In this document: positions 8,239-17,098 of the stretch, one piece after another | Position numbering within the stretch: position 1 is the first letter of the stretch | Layout of the letters: every line of letters starts with the position of its first letter | Source of the DNA: Fontibacillus panacisegetis | GTDB taxonomy: Bacteria > Bacillota > Bacilli > Paenibacillales > Paenibacillaceae | Direction of reading: 5' to 3' | Assembly (NCBI RefSeq): GCF_900102215.1 | Contig: NZ_FNBG01000038.1 | Location: 1-42,771, forward strand | Length of the DNA: 42,771 bases | Made by a program: the position numbers and the translations under genes | Notes under the pieces: model-generated | Database searches by the model: none | Told to the model about the DNA's origin: nothing | Seen by the model: the letters and a program-made list of their open reading frames with translations, nothing else

Positions 8239-9023
8239 CTATCTCTTTATTGTACCAAATGTTACCTTCATATTAGGAGAATAGGTAAACCATGATTCAA
8301 CTCCAAACTTTTGAGAAAGAGAAAATTCTACCTCATATTGTTTTTGGGCTTCCTCTTCTGTCAATCCACGATTTATTAAATTCTCAATTATCTTGTCTCT
8401 ATCCCCAGGCTCTAATCCTAGGCCCTCTTCCTTTAACGAATGAAAAAGTATTCTTTTCTTTTCCTCATCCATGTTCTGATCCAGGAAATTAACTCGGTCA
8501 CTTACTCTGCACTCCACATCTATTAATCCTAATTGACTAAATATAATAGGTAATTGCATACCAATATTACCGTCTTTACCATTGCCTTTTGAATCGGCTT
8601 CAAATAGCTTTTGCAGGATTCCCAACTGGACGATTTCTGAGAGGTCCACTCCATCTAAAGAATAGTTAGACATACTGGCTATCCAATGTGACTCAAAACA
8701 AATAAGTCTTCCCTTATTTTTATTTCTTCGATATCACCAATAATAAACTCTGCTGTATAAGGCAGTTCTTGAAATATTTCTTTTGCTTTACTAATCAACT
8801 CAGTACCTTTATCAATTCCAGTATAGGTGCTCCCTTCAGGTAGTAATGGAAGTAATTTCAGTCCCAAATATCCATAACCACAACCAAAATCAATAATATT
8901 GACTGGACCTTTAATCTTCCATACTCCCTTGACTAAGAACTCTAAGTAATCATCATTATAGTATAACCACCTAGTATTTCTAAGATATTCAACCTTCTTG
9001 TCCCAATAATATTCAGACACCAA
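8239..9023 (-). pseudogene. Class I SAM methyltransferase, internal deletion
   Basis: The first frame (ATG 9023) holds the SAM-binding motif VNIIDFGCGYGYLGLKLLP (about residues 41-59) and the acidic TGIDKG. It reaches DIEEIKI near 8710 and then loses frame. The second frame gives GRLICFESHWIASMSNYSL, the post-catalytic part of the same family, and runs to 8239 with a helical C-terminus. About 35 residues, including the usual segment after motif II, are missing at the junction near 8700, and the deletion is out of frame. Both halves align in order as one methyltransferase, so this is a broken gene rather than two proteins. Confidence 0.78.
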
Positions 9024-9046
9024 TATTTTCGCCCCTTTAAATAAAT

Positions 9047-9096
9047 GTTATGCGACGAAGTTCATGACAACCCGATGCGCAAATAAGGTGTTATCG
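9047..9096 (-). repeat. attC-like site J, right end only
   Basis: GACAACCCGATGCGC and the right end GTTATCG remain. An extra GTTATGCGACGAAG lies just left of it, perhaps the end of an older site. The left half is missing. Confidence 0.55.
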
Positions 9097-9126
9097 AATG
9101 TCAGCACCCTCCATGTAAAATTGCTC

Positions 9127-9855
9127 TTATTTTTGCGCTAGTATAGTAAATTCCCATGGAATATTTTCATTATTCCAGCCACGATGTTCATCAAACCTCT
9201 TGAGTTCAAAGCCTTGTGAGAGGACTGAATTGATAATCTCGCTTAAGGTATAGGACCTTATAGAAACATCAGGAAAATCCAATTGTTCTTGTTCAATAAA
9301 GAAACTTTTATAGGCCACATCCCCTTTTTTTATTTCTGAATCAAAATAGTCAATCTTTCCTTGGCTAGTGATACATTTTCCTAGTGGATGAAAGTCGCTT
9401 AGAATCATCATCCCACTATCTTTCAATATGCTATAAAGAATAGAAATCAACTTATCAATATCATCAAAATAATGTAATATTCCTCCTTCTAAATATAGGA
9501 GATCAAAATATCCTTTATATTTCTCAAGATCAATATCATAAACATCCGTTACAATATAATCGATATTGGCATTCACACTTGTAGCTAGCTCTATGGCATA
9601 TTTTCTATTTTCCTCAGAAATATCGAATACAGTCACCTCTGCTCCTAATAAAGCTAACGGAACAGCCTTTCGTCCATTTGATCCACAAAGATTTGCAATT
9701 TTTTTCCCTTCAACATTTTCAAAATATTGTTTATGCTTTTTAAGACATGCTAGTGGATTATCTAATATTTTTTTGGCGCAAACCATCTCTTTTAAGCCAA
9801 AATTCATATGCTCGATATTCCCAAGCCTTTTTATTTTTTTGGCTTTGTTATTCAA
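9127..9855 (-). CDS. Class I SAM-dependent methyltransferase
   Basis: This 242-residue protein has motif I IANLCGSNGRKAVPLALLGA (about residues 53-72), motif II TVFDIS (about 75), DIDYIVTDVYDI-like text before the FDLLYLEGGILHYF segment (about 117-130) and a following MMILSDFHPLG. This is the standard Rossmann-like arrangement of SAM methyltransferases acting on small molecules. I cannot name the substrate. The frame is intact, the single gene of its cassette between the partial site J and site K. Confidence 0.88.
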   Translation of the reverse strand: MNNKAKKIKRLGNIEHMNFGLKEMVCAKKILDNPLACLKKHKQYFENVEGKKIANLCGSNGRKAVPLALLGAEVTVFDISEENRKYAIELATSVNANIDYIVTDVYDIDLEKYKGYFDLLYLEGGILHYFDDIDKLISILYSILKDSGMMILSDFHPLGKCITSQGKIDYFDSEIKKGDVAYKSFFIEQEQLDFPDVSIRSYTLSEIINSVLSQGFELKRFDEHRGWNNENIPWEFTILAQK

Positions 9856-9890
9856 TTTGATTTCTCCTCTCTTATTTATTTTTTAATTTC

Positions 9891-9990
9891 CGATATCGTT
9901 CTTTTATTCACGAAATGACCCAGCCCTAGATAGCTCTTATCATAGGCTGGGTCATTTGTTGTCTATTATTCTATCATGATTATACATTTG
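9891..9990 (-). repeat. attC-like site K, right part lost
   Basis: Left end GATATCG (AAC changed to ATC), arm TTATTCACG and the CCCAGCC..GGCTGGG palindrome with TAGATAGCTCTTATC. It ends near 9990 without the right arm and GTTA end. Confidence 0.75.
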
Positions 9991-10012
9991 AGAAATGACA
10001 TCACAGCCTCTA

Positions 10013-10597
10013 TCATCCTATATGTGGAATATTGTTTATTTGCTCAAATTCTTCTTTCGTCATGCCATAGAGAACTTCATCGTGATATCGGCCGTTGGAA
10101 TAAACGATTTGTCGACGAACTCCTTCTTGAACACAGCCCAATTTCTGCATCATCATCGCCGAGGCATCGTTTCCTTCAAGAACGGAGACATTAAACTTAT
10201 TCAGTCTGCGTTCGAAATAGGCGTATCTTAAAAGAATTCTCATAGCCCTGGTGCCATAGCCTTTGCCCCGGTGATCCCGATTGATCTGTATGCCAATGCC
10301 GAAGGTTCCGTTTCTCTCGTCAATACCGCAAAGATTAATTCCACCCAGATTTTCGCCATTCATAGTTTCAATGGTAAACATAATTCTCTCGTAACTCTTA
10401 GCAAAATCCGTAAATTCTTCTGCAAAACTTTTGGCTTCAGCGATCGTGGGAGGCAATTCCACTACATAATTAAGCAACCTGCGTGCAGGTGTGTCAAAAC
10501 GATTGTTATAATGCTCTTCCCAGTCCTCGGGTTGAATTGCCCGCAATCGAACTACCTCGTCCTGCCAGAAATAATTATCGAGTTTAATATCCTTCAT
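10013..10597 (-). CDS. GNAT acetyltransferase (SpeG/RimJ-like)
   Basis: I chose ATG 10597, which has GGAGGG six bases upstream; an ORF extending to 10684 lacks such a site. The 194-residue protein starts MKDIKLDNYFWQDEVVRLRA and has the acetyl-CoA loop RDHRGKGYGTRAMRILLRYA (about residues 110-129), followed by LNKFNVSVLEGNDASAMMMQ and KLGCVQEG, typical of GNATs acting on polyamines or ribosomal proteins. The codon use is more GC-rich than in neighbouring cassettes, and no complete attC lies on either side, so this gene and the two upstream may have entered by another route. Confidence 0.85.
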   Translation of the reverse strand: MKDIKLDNYFWQDEVVRLRAIQPEDWEEHYNNRFDTPARRLLNYVVELPPTIAEAKSFAEEFTDFAKSYERIMFTIETMNGENLGGINLCGIDERNGTFGIGIQINRDHRGKGYGTRAMRILLRYAYFERRLNKFNVSVLEGNDASAMMMQKLGCVQEGVRRQIVYSNGRYHDEVLYGMTKEEFEQINNIPHIG

Positions 10598-10856
10598 GGA
10601 AATCCCTCCATTGTCCGTGAATATCATCAAAGAAATAAGCAAACATAACTTGAAATTTTGTATCACTCTTTGAAGCGTTTTCACTTGTTCTTCAAGTTTA
10701 GCATTCTCTTATTGATAGAGTATATGTATTCCTTGATTATAATTCTTTTTTCCCTGGACCATCGGTACCGAGCCGCACAGTGTTGAAGGGATTTATGTAA
10801 AGAAATGAAATTGAAACAACAAATCTGTTGCGGCATGACCGCCCTATATAGCACTA

Positions 10857-11360
10857 TTATACTTTTTGAACAGGCATCCAAAAATCAAGATATGGAGGAT
10901 TTTGGGTGCATGCAATTGGCTGAAACTCCATAATAGGCTTATTATAATGAAAATCTAATCGATATCCTAAGTCTTCGATACATTTGTCCAGGATCGTGCG
11001 TTTGTGAACAGCCTTCATCTCGTCATGTGACGAAACCCTAATGGTCAACCATTTGGCTGACAAAACATGCATAAAATCCAGATTCATTCCATCCAACTTA
11101 GACAAATCAATATGATGATTTAATTCTGTTGCAACCATAAAGAGATAATTACCGCTTCCATCAATTTGGGAATTTGAAGTATAGATATTCCACTCCCCCA
11201 TATTTTCTTTTTGAGAAGAAAAAAGTTTCAAATACCTGCCGTCTTGAACAATGCCATCAAAAAACTTGTAAAGTTGTTCCTCGTCATCCTCAGATATGAC
11301 TTGTTTAATTCCCAGTAAAAACATTTCATCTCTTTCTACAATTGAAAAATTAAACTCCAT
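10857..11360 (-). CDS. GyrI-like / AraC effector-binding domain protein
   Basis: Start ATG 11360 has GGGAGGG seven bases upstream, preferred to the longer frame from 11420. The 167-residue protein is a single small-molecule-binding fold of the GyrI/AraC effector-binding type: N-terminal MEFNFSIVERDEMFLLGIK, central WNIYTSNSQIDGSGNYLFMV, and C-terminal HYNKPIMEFQPI before a final LDFWMPVQKV. There is no DNA-binding domain. Proteins of this type bind drugs or small ligands and can shield targets. It lies 30 bp past the stop of the GNAT gene at 11451, with no attC between. Confidence 0.72.
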   Translation of the reverse strand: MEFNFSIVERDEMFLLGIKQVISEDDEEQLYKFFDGIVQDGRYLKLFSSQKENMGEWNIYTSNSQIDGSGNYLFMVATELNHHIDLSKLDGMNLDFMHVLSAKWLTIRVSSHDEMKAVHKRTILDKCIEDLGYRLDFHYNKPIMEFQPIACTQNPPYLDFWMPVQKV

Positions 11361-11450
11361 TGTCTTTCCCTCCCCATAAATTATGATTTCTACATATTGC
11401 GCTACTTTATCGGTCGGCATTTGAAGATATGAATTTATCAGAAAAAAAAT

Positions 11451-12002
11451 TCACTCTTCTTTAAACCTTCCCATCACAATAGTGCTGTAAAGTCTGCCAT
11501 CAGCAAGTAATTTATCATGTTTTAATATCCCTTCAATTTCAAAGTCATGCTTCTTATATAATTCTATTGCTTTGTAATTTGTTTCTAATACATTCAATGT
11601 CATTTTTTTGATACCAATAGAATCAGCCCAGGAAATAGACTCTTTTAATAGATTTTTTCCTATACTATATCCCCAAAACCCTTTTAATACGCATACTCCA
11701 AATTCTACTTTATGTAACAGTCGCTTTAAATTTGTTCCTTCACACCGAGAATACCCCACAATTCGATTATCAATTTCTGCAACCAAAAATATATTCCTTA
11801 AACTCTCTAGATCCGTTTTAATAATTTTTTCAAATCCAGTGGGGTCAATATATGCCTCTCCGCTTTCTCTGTCCATATTTTCTGTCTCACCATCAATCTG
11901 TACTCGTAGTTCCGACAGAGCTTTTGCATCTTCAATTATTGCTAATCGAATAGAATAACTCAGTTCTTTCACATTAAATTCTTTTTGTTTAATAACCATC
12001 AT
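11451..12002 (-). CDS. GNAT acetyltransferase
   Basis: This 183-residue GNAT protein has YSIRLAIIEDAKALSELRVQ at the start, IFLVAEIDNRIVGYSRCEG (about residues 71-89) as the beta-4 edge, a loop KGFWGYSIGKNLLKESISWA (about 107-126) where the acetyl-CoA pyrophosphate binds, and KKMTLNVLETNYKAIELYKK with HDFEIEG at the C-terminus. The loop is G-Y-S-I-G-K rather than the commoner R-G-x-G-x-G. Frame intact. It is the first gene after site L in the direction of transcription, in a stretch of three genes without internal attC sites. Confidence 0.86.
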   Translation of the reverse strand: MMVIKQKEFNVKELSYSIRLAIIEDAKALSELRVQIDGETENMDRESGEAYIDPTGFEKIIKTDLESLRNIFLVAEIDNRIVGYSRCEGTNLKRLLHKVEFGVCVLKGFWGYSIGKNLLKESISWADSIGIKKMTLNVLETNYKAIELYKKHDFEIEGILKHDKLLADGRLYSTIVMGRFKEE

Positions 12003-12084
12003 GAATCCACCTTCAAATTAGATTTATAAAAAAGTGAATTGAGAACCTTTCGTCAGCTTATTAAACACAACTCTTAGGAATTAC

Positions 12085-12242
12085 GCATAACGTTCCCGTA
12101 TTCACTTCGTCCCACCCCTAAGGTCTGGCCGCGATGCGGTTAGTTGGTGCGGATGCTCCACTGAATCTACCCCTGAGTCAATTACTTCTGGCAGACCAAG
12201 GATCGACGCAAGCTAATTCGCAGCGTGAATACGGTGTAATAG
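12085..12242 (-). repeat. attC-like recombination site L
   Basis: Ends GCATAAC and GTAATAG (expected GTTATAG), arms GTATTCAC / GTGAATAC. The centre has GGCCGCGATGCGGTTAG and GGTGCGGATG, shared with the site at 29568. Confidence 0.85.
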
Positions 12243-12254
12243 ACGTCGGGGGGT

Positions 12255-12734
12255 TCATTGAGTTGCTCCCAATAATTGTTGCAGGTTTGGTCCTAATTCT
12301 TTCAACTTCTCTTTAATATATGGTTGTGTACTTTCCGGCACTTCAATAAGATTGTAAAATTTTGCTTCTATGACTTCTTCCCCATCTGGTTTGATATCTC
12401 CCTTGAAATCCGTACAAATGTAACCCACAATTACATTATAATATTCATGTCCGTTCCTTAATTTTGTATATAGCTCTTTCCCTGAAAACACACCAAAAAG
12501 ATGAAGCGGTCCTAAATCAATACCCAACTCTTCTTTAGCCTCTCTTCTAAGACAATCCTCAACTGACTCCCCTAGATCCATCAAACCTCCTGGGATCCCC
12601 CAAGAATCATCCTGATATTTAACTAATAGTATCTGACCAAATTTATTTATTACTGCCACACTTGGTCTTACCAGAATCAAGGGTTGATTACCAACTAACT
12701 TTCTAAGTTCTTCAATATACCCCACGGAATACAC
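12255..12734 (-). CDS. NUDIX hydrolase
   Basis: This 159-residue NUDIX protein has the box GIPGGLMDLGESVEDCLRRE followed by A-K-E-E-L-G (about residues 46-71), complete for metal binding. The N-terminal YIEELRKLVGNQPLILVRPS precedes the domain and is common in a NUDIX branch of Bacillales. LFGVFSGKELYTKLRNGHEY follows the box. The substrate is unknown. Frame intact. The stop is 13 bp from the right end of site L, and the start is close to the short site M. Confidence 0.9.
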   Translation of the reverse strand: MYSVGYIEELRKLVGNQPLILVRPSVAVINKFGQILLVKYQDDSWGIPGGLMDLGESVEDCLRREAKEELGIDLGPLHLFGVFSGKELYTKLRNGHEYYNVIVGYICTDFKGDIKPDGEEVIEAKFYNLIEVPESTQPYIKEKLKELGPNLQQLLGATQ

Positions 12735-12769
12735 ACCTCACAAATTTTTTCATATTTCTCCCATATATC

Positions 12770-12844
12770 ATATAAGTTCTTGTTTTCACGAGCCCTCACT
12801 GGCTTAAGGAACGCCAGCCCCGCAGCGTGAATACGGTGTTATTC
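12770..12844 (-). repeat. attC-like recombination site M, short form
   Basis: Only 75 bp: left end ATATAAG (AAC changed to AAG), arms TTTTCACG / CGTGAATAC, right end GTTATTC. It is a compact site close in size to attC of mobile integrons, and shows that the outer arms are the conserved part. Confidence 0.82.
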
Positions 12845-12855
12845 GATGCTGTTAA

Positions 12856-13353
12856 TCAATCATTAATTAATTCAATGCTTCTTAAAACATTCATTATTTT
12901 TTCTTCATTTCGTTTGAATGAATCGTTACTTACTCGAATATGTGCACCATTAAAGCCACTATCCATTATGAAATATATTTCTTTCTCATCCATTAATTCA
13001 TTCGAAAATAATAGGCCTTTTTCACCTGAAGAGGTATAAAAATCTTCCTGTACAAATCCTTCAGTTGGTAAAGAGATCTGACCGTGTTGGCCAAATACTC
13101 TTATAATATCATCCTTATTACTTTCAACATATATAACAATACCCCCATCAGGACTACTTTCTCTTTCTTCAGTTCCTTCCCAGGTTTCTTCAATTACACT
13201 ATTCCAACCTGCAGGGTAATGCACAATAAAATTAAATGTTTTATCTTTATATGAACTGAGTTCAGAAGAATTCAAATTATTTGAACACCCTGATACTAAA
13301 AAGATGATTAAACCAATAATGGTAATACCTGAGATGCTGTTTAAGCATTTCAT
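12856..13353 (-). CDS. Putative lipoprotein
   Basis: The 165-residue protein starts with a lipoprotein signal peptide: a hydrophobic segment SGITIIGLIIFLVSGCSNN with the lipobox VSGC, so Cys 23 would be lipidated and the protein displayed outside the membrane. The mature part begins with FNFIVHYPAGWNSVIEETWE, a pattern seen in PsbP-like or DUF-type surface domains, with RGS-free, acidic composition. I do not know its function. Frame intact; start ATG 13353 has GGGGGATGAG upstream. The next gene upstream (HAD, 13406) is only 52 bp away and shares the cassette. Confidence 0.75.
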   Translation of the reverse strand: MKCLNSISGITIIGLIIFLVSGCSNNLNSSELSSYKDKTFNFIVHYPAGWNSVIEETWEGTEERESSPDGGIVIYVESNKDDIIRVFGQHGQISLPTEGFVQEDFYTSSGEKGLLFSNELMDEKEIYFIMDSGFNGAHIRVSNDSFKRNEEKIMNVLRSIELIND

Positions 13354-13405
13354 ATCTCATCCCCCTTGAATTTGTAATTATCAATGATAATTGGGTAACT
13401 TTGAG

Positions 13406-14197
13406 TTACCCGCACAATCTTTCTAAGATGATGGCTACTCCATCTTGATCATTACTTTCTGTTACTTCATCAGCAATTTCTTTTAATTCATTTATCGCAT
13501 TTCCCATGGCAATTGAATATCCAGTTGTCTTGAACAGGCCTAAATCGTTATGATCATCTCCAAATATAATCACTGAATCCATACTTATATTGTAAATATT
13601 GCAGAGTCTAGTAACTGCCCGTTCTTTCGATGCATTCAATGGCATAATCTGAATCAGTTGATTATTGTCAGTAACCAGTATATTTACTTGCTGGCCAAAC
13701 TTAATGTAAAGATCCTGAACCTGATCAAATCCAGAAATTAATATTTTCGTCGCTTCATATTGTTTCAACTCTTCTAGTGACTTAACAATAGGATTAGCCT
13801 TTACATTCATCATATTAGAATAATCAAGTTCTCTTAAACTAAACCATTCATCCCTGAATTCCATTGTCAATTCAATTTCTGGATTTTGATGTAAACCATA
13901 TTCCAGAATTTCAGAAGTTATAGATAGCGATATGGATTCATAAAATTCTACATTGGATTTTTCACAAACTACTTGTGCCCCGTTATAGTAAACAAATGAT
14001 CCTATTTCCATCAATTCTCCAGGAAGAAACCATCTAACGGCCCGCGGAGGACGAGCCGTAGCGATTATGATTTTCATGCCCTTGCTATAACAAGACAGTA
14101 CTGCTGCCAAATTCCGCTCAGAGACTTGCTTCGAAGAGTTTAAAAACGTGCCATCGAGATCCAGGACAACGACCGAATACTTCACAGGATTCACCAC
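13406..14197 (-). CDS. HAD hydrolase, Cof-type (family IIB)
   Basis: This 263-residue protein has motif I VVLDLDGTFLNSS with both Asp residues (about 12 and 14), motif II IIATARPPRAV (Thr, about 46), Lys in the NASKERAV segment (about 203) and motif IV IIFGDDHNDLGLF (about 223). The large C2B cap between motifs II and III fits Cof/YidA-type phosphatases of sugar phosphates or FMN. The reading frame is complete. It is paired with the lipoprotein gene in one cassette between sites M and N; their ends do not match as one perfect pair, so an attC may have been lost between them. Confidence 0.92.
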   Translation of the reverse strand: MVNPVKYSVVVLDLDGTFLNSSKQVSERNLAAVLSCYSKGMKIIIATARPPRAVRWFLPGELMEIGSFVYYNGAQVVCEKSNVEFYESISLSITSEILEYGLHQNPEIELTMEFRDEWFSLRELDYSNMMNVKANPIVKSLEELKQYEATKILISGFDQVQDLYIKFGQQVNILVTDNNQLIQIMPLNASKERAVTRLCNIYNISMDSVIIFGDDHNDLGLFKTTGYSIAMGNAINELKEIADEVTESNDQDGVAIILERLCG

Positions 14198-14220
14198 CTA
14201 ATAGAGATCTTCGTTATTTC

Positions 14221-14345
14221 ATCTAACGTTTTTGTATCTACGAACCCGAGAGGCTTAAGGCGCACACGGCCCAGGTCCGACGGACTTAACCTCACAGGGT
14301 TGTGAGCAGAATCCACTTCTCTACCTATCCCTTACTTCTATTCAA
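14221..14345 (-). repeat. attC-like site N, right part lost
   Basis: Left end ATCTAAC, arm GTATCTACG and the centre GGTCCGACGGACTTAACC with GGGTTGTGAGC match the first subfamily. It fades out near 14345 and lacks the right arm and GTTA end. Confidence 0.75.
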
Positions 14346-14354
14346 GTTTGCTAT

Positions 14355-14660
14355 TCATATTTCTTTAAGGGATAACTCTTCAATGAGTTTATTACTGTTC
14401 AAAATTCTACTGATTTGTTTTTCATTATCAGGTTTCCAACCCTTATCAATTATGTATTCTATTAATTTAGCGCGCACACTTGGCTTATATAGATTTATCC
14501 AGTAAGTATCCTTCCAATCAAATAAGATTTCTACATACGAAGACCTAAATTTACCAGAGTAAACTCGAAACACTACATCATGTTTTCTTTCGTCTACTAC
14601 ACAAAAAAACAACATGCCTTTAACATTTATTGATCTAACTTTCTTTCTAAATACTTTCAT
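14355..14660 (-). CDS. Hypothetical protein, unknown
   Basis: The start at ATG 14660 has GAGGAC seven bases upstream; a further in-frame ATG at 14690 would add ten residues. The 101-residue product is basic, with the beta-rich segment GMLFFCVVDERKHDVVFRVY and a C-terminal helical part (LIEYIIDKGWKPDNEKQIS). No motif that I recognise. Frame intact. Single gene in the cassette between sites N and O. Confidence 0.6.
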   Translation of the reverse strand: MKVFRKKVRSINVKGMLFFCVVDERKHDVVFRVYSGKFRSSYVEILFDWKDTYWINLYKPSVRAKLIEYIIDKGWKPDNEKQISRILNSNKLIEELSLKEI

Positions 14661-14726
14661 TGTTTTGTCCTCATTCTTAAGGATTTTCATGCTCTCAATA
14701 TTCTATTAATACAATGCAATAATTGC

Positions 14727-14765
14727 CGATAACGTTGCGTTGTGGTACTCACCAACCCGTAGGAG
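14727..14765 (-). repeat. attC-like site O, left end only
   Basis: CGATAAC-GTTGCG and a short following stretch remain; the rest of the site is deleted and the next gene stops only a few bases to the right. Confidence 0.5.
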
Positions 14766-14771
14766 CAGAAA

Positions 14772-15242
14772 TTATTCTATAACAAAAATATCAAATTCAA
14801 ATGGGAATTCACTAGCTTCCTGTGCTATAAAATTCACTTTATACCCCATACTATCCTTATAAAAAAATCCATGTGTTAATTCCACCTTTACAAAACACAT
14901 ATTTTCATCATTTTCATTATTATGCTTAAAGTACCATGATTCAAAGGCATTTATTAGTTTTTCTCTAATTTCACTATTATGAGGTTTTAATGGATGTCCC
15001 ATATTATAAGCAATTCCGCTAAAATTATATAACTTATTGCATAATGAAACGCTTTTGTTAATTTCTATTTCTTTAACTTTTTTCGAATTTGCATATGTAA
15101 CTATGTAGAAAGAACTTTTATCATAGTATGTATCTACGAATCTAACAGAAGGTATATTATTATTTGAAGTTGCTAATGCAAACTGATAATCTCTTGCAAA
15201 TAATTCATTCATAACCTTCATACTTTTATCAAAAATTTCCAT
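14772..15242 (-). CDS. Pyridoxamine 5'-phosphate oxidase-like flavin-binding protein
   Basis: I chose ATG 15242, because the upstream ATG at 15260 overlaps the GGGGAGG ribosome site. The 156-residue protein has the split-barrel pattern FALATSNNNIPSVRFVDTYY (about residues 21-40), then FYIVTYANSKKVKEIEINKS and VSLCN, which corresponds to the FMN-contacting strands of the PNPOx-like family. Members bind FMN, F420 or haem; activity is unknown here. Frame intact. It follows site P in the direction of transcription and ends at the truncated site O. Confidence 0.75.
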   Translation of the reverse strand: MEIFDKSMKVMNELFARDYQFALATSNNNIPSVRFVDTYYDKSSFYIVTYANSKKVKEIEINKSVSLCNKLYNFSGIAYNMGHPLKPHNSEIREKLINAFESWYFKHNNENDENMCFVKVELTHGFFYKDSMGYKVNFIAQEASEFPFEFDIFVIE

Positions 15243-15295
15243 TTCAATCCTCCCCATCACGCTTTTAAATTAGTATTTTAATTTTGGTGAGTTTC

Positions 15296-15440
15296 AGCTA
15301 ACGTTCTTGCATTCACGAAACGCCCCAGCCTTAGATAGCTCTTATCTTAGACTGGGGCGTTTGTTATCTGAGCTTCTTCCATGATTATACATCTGATAAC
15401 CAAGGGGCGATAGTCCCATTGCGTGAATATGGTGTTAACT
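15296..15440 (-). repeat. attC-like recombination site P
   Basis: Complete site with ends AGCTAAC and GTTAACT and arms GCATTCACG / CGTGAATAT, in the CCCCAGCC..GACTGGGG subfamily. It is nearly identical to sites B and D, which lie more than 12 kb away. Confidence 0.9.
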
Positions 15441-15491
15441 GAAGTTCCCTCTCCCTTGCAACAGCAATCAAAATGTTATATTCTAATAAAA

Positions 15492-15668
15492 TCAGTTTAT
15501 GTCTTTAATAAAAGCTACTATTCTTCCTGCTTCTTTTAAAACCAATCTTCTTATGAAATTCCTGACTTGTATAATTATCTAACTCGGTATCCAATGCTAT
15601 TTGATTACATCCTAAAGACTTTGACCATTGCTCTCCGGTTTCAACTAATGTTGTTGGTACTTTCGGGA
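15492..15668 (-). pseudogene. AAC(6')-type acetyltransferase, C-terminal remnant
   Basis: Only the last 59 or so codons remain: TLVETGEQWSKSLGCNQIAL, then DTELDN-x(4)-QEFHKKIGFK, the C-terminal signature of aminoglycoside 6'-N-acetyltransferases of the AAC(6')-I group. The end EAGRIVAFIKDIN is in the next frame because one extra A is present in the AAAA run after GFK, so the remnant is also frameshifted. The 5' two thirds are replaced by the left end of the serine-recombinase element near 15,670. It belonged to the cassette of site P. Confidence 0.75.
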
Positions 15669-15678
15669 TGCATATTTT

Positions 15679-16660
15679 TCACTGCTCAAAAGTCCACCTT
15701 ACCGATGAATTTGTAACAATATCAATCTGCTGATTCCTCTCGCCATCGGCATCCGTGCGACTTTCGCCGATTTCAATCCGCTCAATCAGCGCCTGCACAA
15801 TCGGCCTGTCCAACTCTTCCACATGCTTCATGCTCTTAATCAGGGTGACGAAGCTCTGGATGTTTTCTTCTGTTTTTTCGAATTCTTCGCTTCGCTTTTT
15901 AATGGCAGCAAGCTCATCCCGCAGCTTTTTCTGTTCGTCCTGAAGCCGGTCGCTGAGCATTTTGAAATTTTCCTCGCTGACAATTTCCAAGGCTATGTCC
16001 TCATACAACTTCGCATAAATCCGGGCGATTTCCGATATCCGTTTTCCTTTTTGGCGACCTTTTTTGAGGTGTTATCATCTGACATCGCTCCCTGATTTTT
16101 CAGCTTGCGAAGCCGTTTCATGATCTTATCCTCATCCAGCTCCACCTTGGAAATCAGGCTATTGATGCTTTCAAGAACGATTCTGCACAGATTTTTGTAA
16201 TTGGTATAATGACAGCGGCATTCCAGCTTGCTGTATTTTTTATAGGTATCGCAGTAAAGGGAGTAGGTACGGACAACACCTTTTTTTCGCTCATTGGTCA
16301 CACAATTGAGATTCATGGATTTGCCGCAATCCGCACACTTGGTGATGCCAACAATTAAATTCTCATGTACCTTGGTTCGGTCAGGGTGCGACTGTAATTT
16401 CCTTCCAGGTGTCCATACTTTTTGATATTGGTAATGTACTGTACCACCGATGTATGCCGGATTCTTAAACAGGTTTGACAGCCCTCCGGAACTCCACCGA
16501 TAGCGGTTTTCCTCTATCTCCATTTGCTTCGAATACCGGATACCCCTTACATAGAGTAGAGCACAGCCGCTGGCACACGCAAGTATTTGACAATGGTGTT
16601 GCGCCCCACGCCGTTTGCGTACATTTCAAAAATCTACCTGTAAATTTTGCTGTTTCAAAT
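15679..16660 (-). pseudogene. Large serine recombinase, C-terminal remnant with frameshifts
   Basis: Three frames together cover the middle and C-terminal parts of a large serine recombinase. MYANGVGRNTIVKYLR (near 16610) and NRYRWSSGGLSNLFKNPAYI then G-G-T-V belong to the recombinase domain. KCADCGKSMN with later Cys residues is the zinc-ribbon, and EEFEKTEENIQSFVTLIK in the last frame (16008-15679) is the coiled coil. Frameshifts lie near 16540 and 16010. The N-terminal catalytic resolvase domain with the active Ser is missing; the DNA to the right (16,660-17,090) does not encode it. The element therefore cannot move by its own enzyme. Confidence 0.85.
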
Positions 16661-17098
16661 CCTCCCACTACTTTCGAATCCCCTAACGGCTTTGCCGGTG
16701 GGCGTTTCCGGGAGTTATGCTACCGAAGCAGCATAACTCCTTTAACCTGCACAATATTCAACCCTGATGTTTTTTCAGGTATAGCCTCAAATACTTTTTT
16801 CTCTGTTGAGAAAAATTGTTGTTAAGGGAAGTTAATATTCTCCTTGTTTACTCCTATCCATTTGCAAGTCAGGGCATAAGCCACCATGACCTATAGGGGT
16901 ATCCACTTGGCAGACAAATGAATTCGTAATCTCATAGGAATTATTCTGCCTGCCGCCATTAAAGTTCTTGGTAACTACGATCAGTTAAGGAAAAAGTGAG
17001 AGGACTGCACGGACTGATAAAGTTAAGATTTCTTGTCTTGATTTTATTCGCTTTGGCGTATACATTAAAATTCATAGATGCAAAATGGAGGAATATAA
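16661..17098. other. Non-coding stretch with a perfect hairpin
   Basis: No gene that I can support. It contains a perfect inverted repeat GGAGTTATGCT / AGCATAACTCC (16711-16740), which has a short T-tract on its right, and an A/T-rich segment before the excisionase-like gene that probably holds its promoter. This is where the N-terminal part of the recombinase gene should have been. Confidence 0.5.

Noticed and set aside
10681..10881. Minus-strand ORF of 66 codons between GNAT and GyrI-like genes
   Set aside because: No ribosome site, unusual composition, and no family pattern; more likely intergenic.
16475..16825. Plus-strand ORF of 116 codons
   Set aside because: It is antisense to the recombinase remnant and has no ribosome site or domain pattern.
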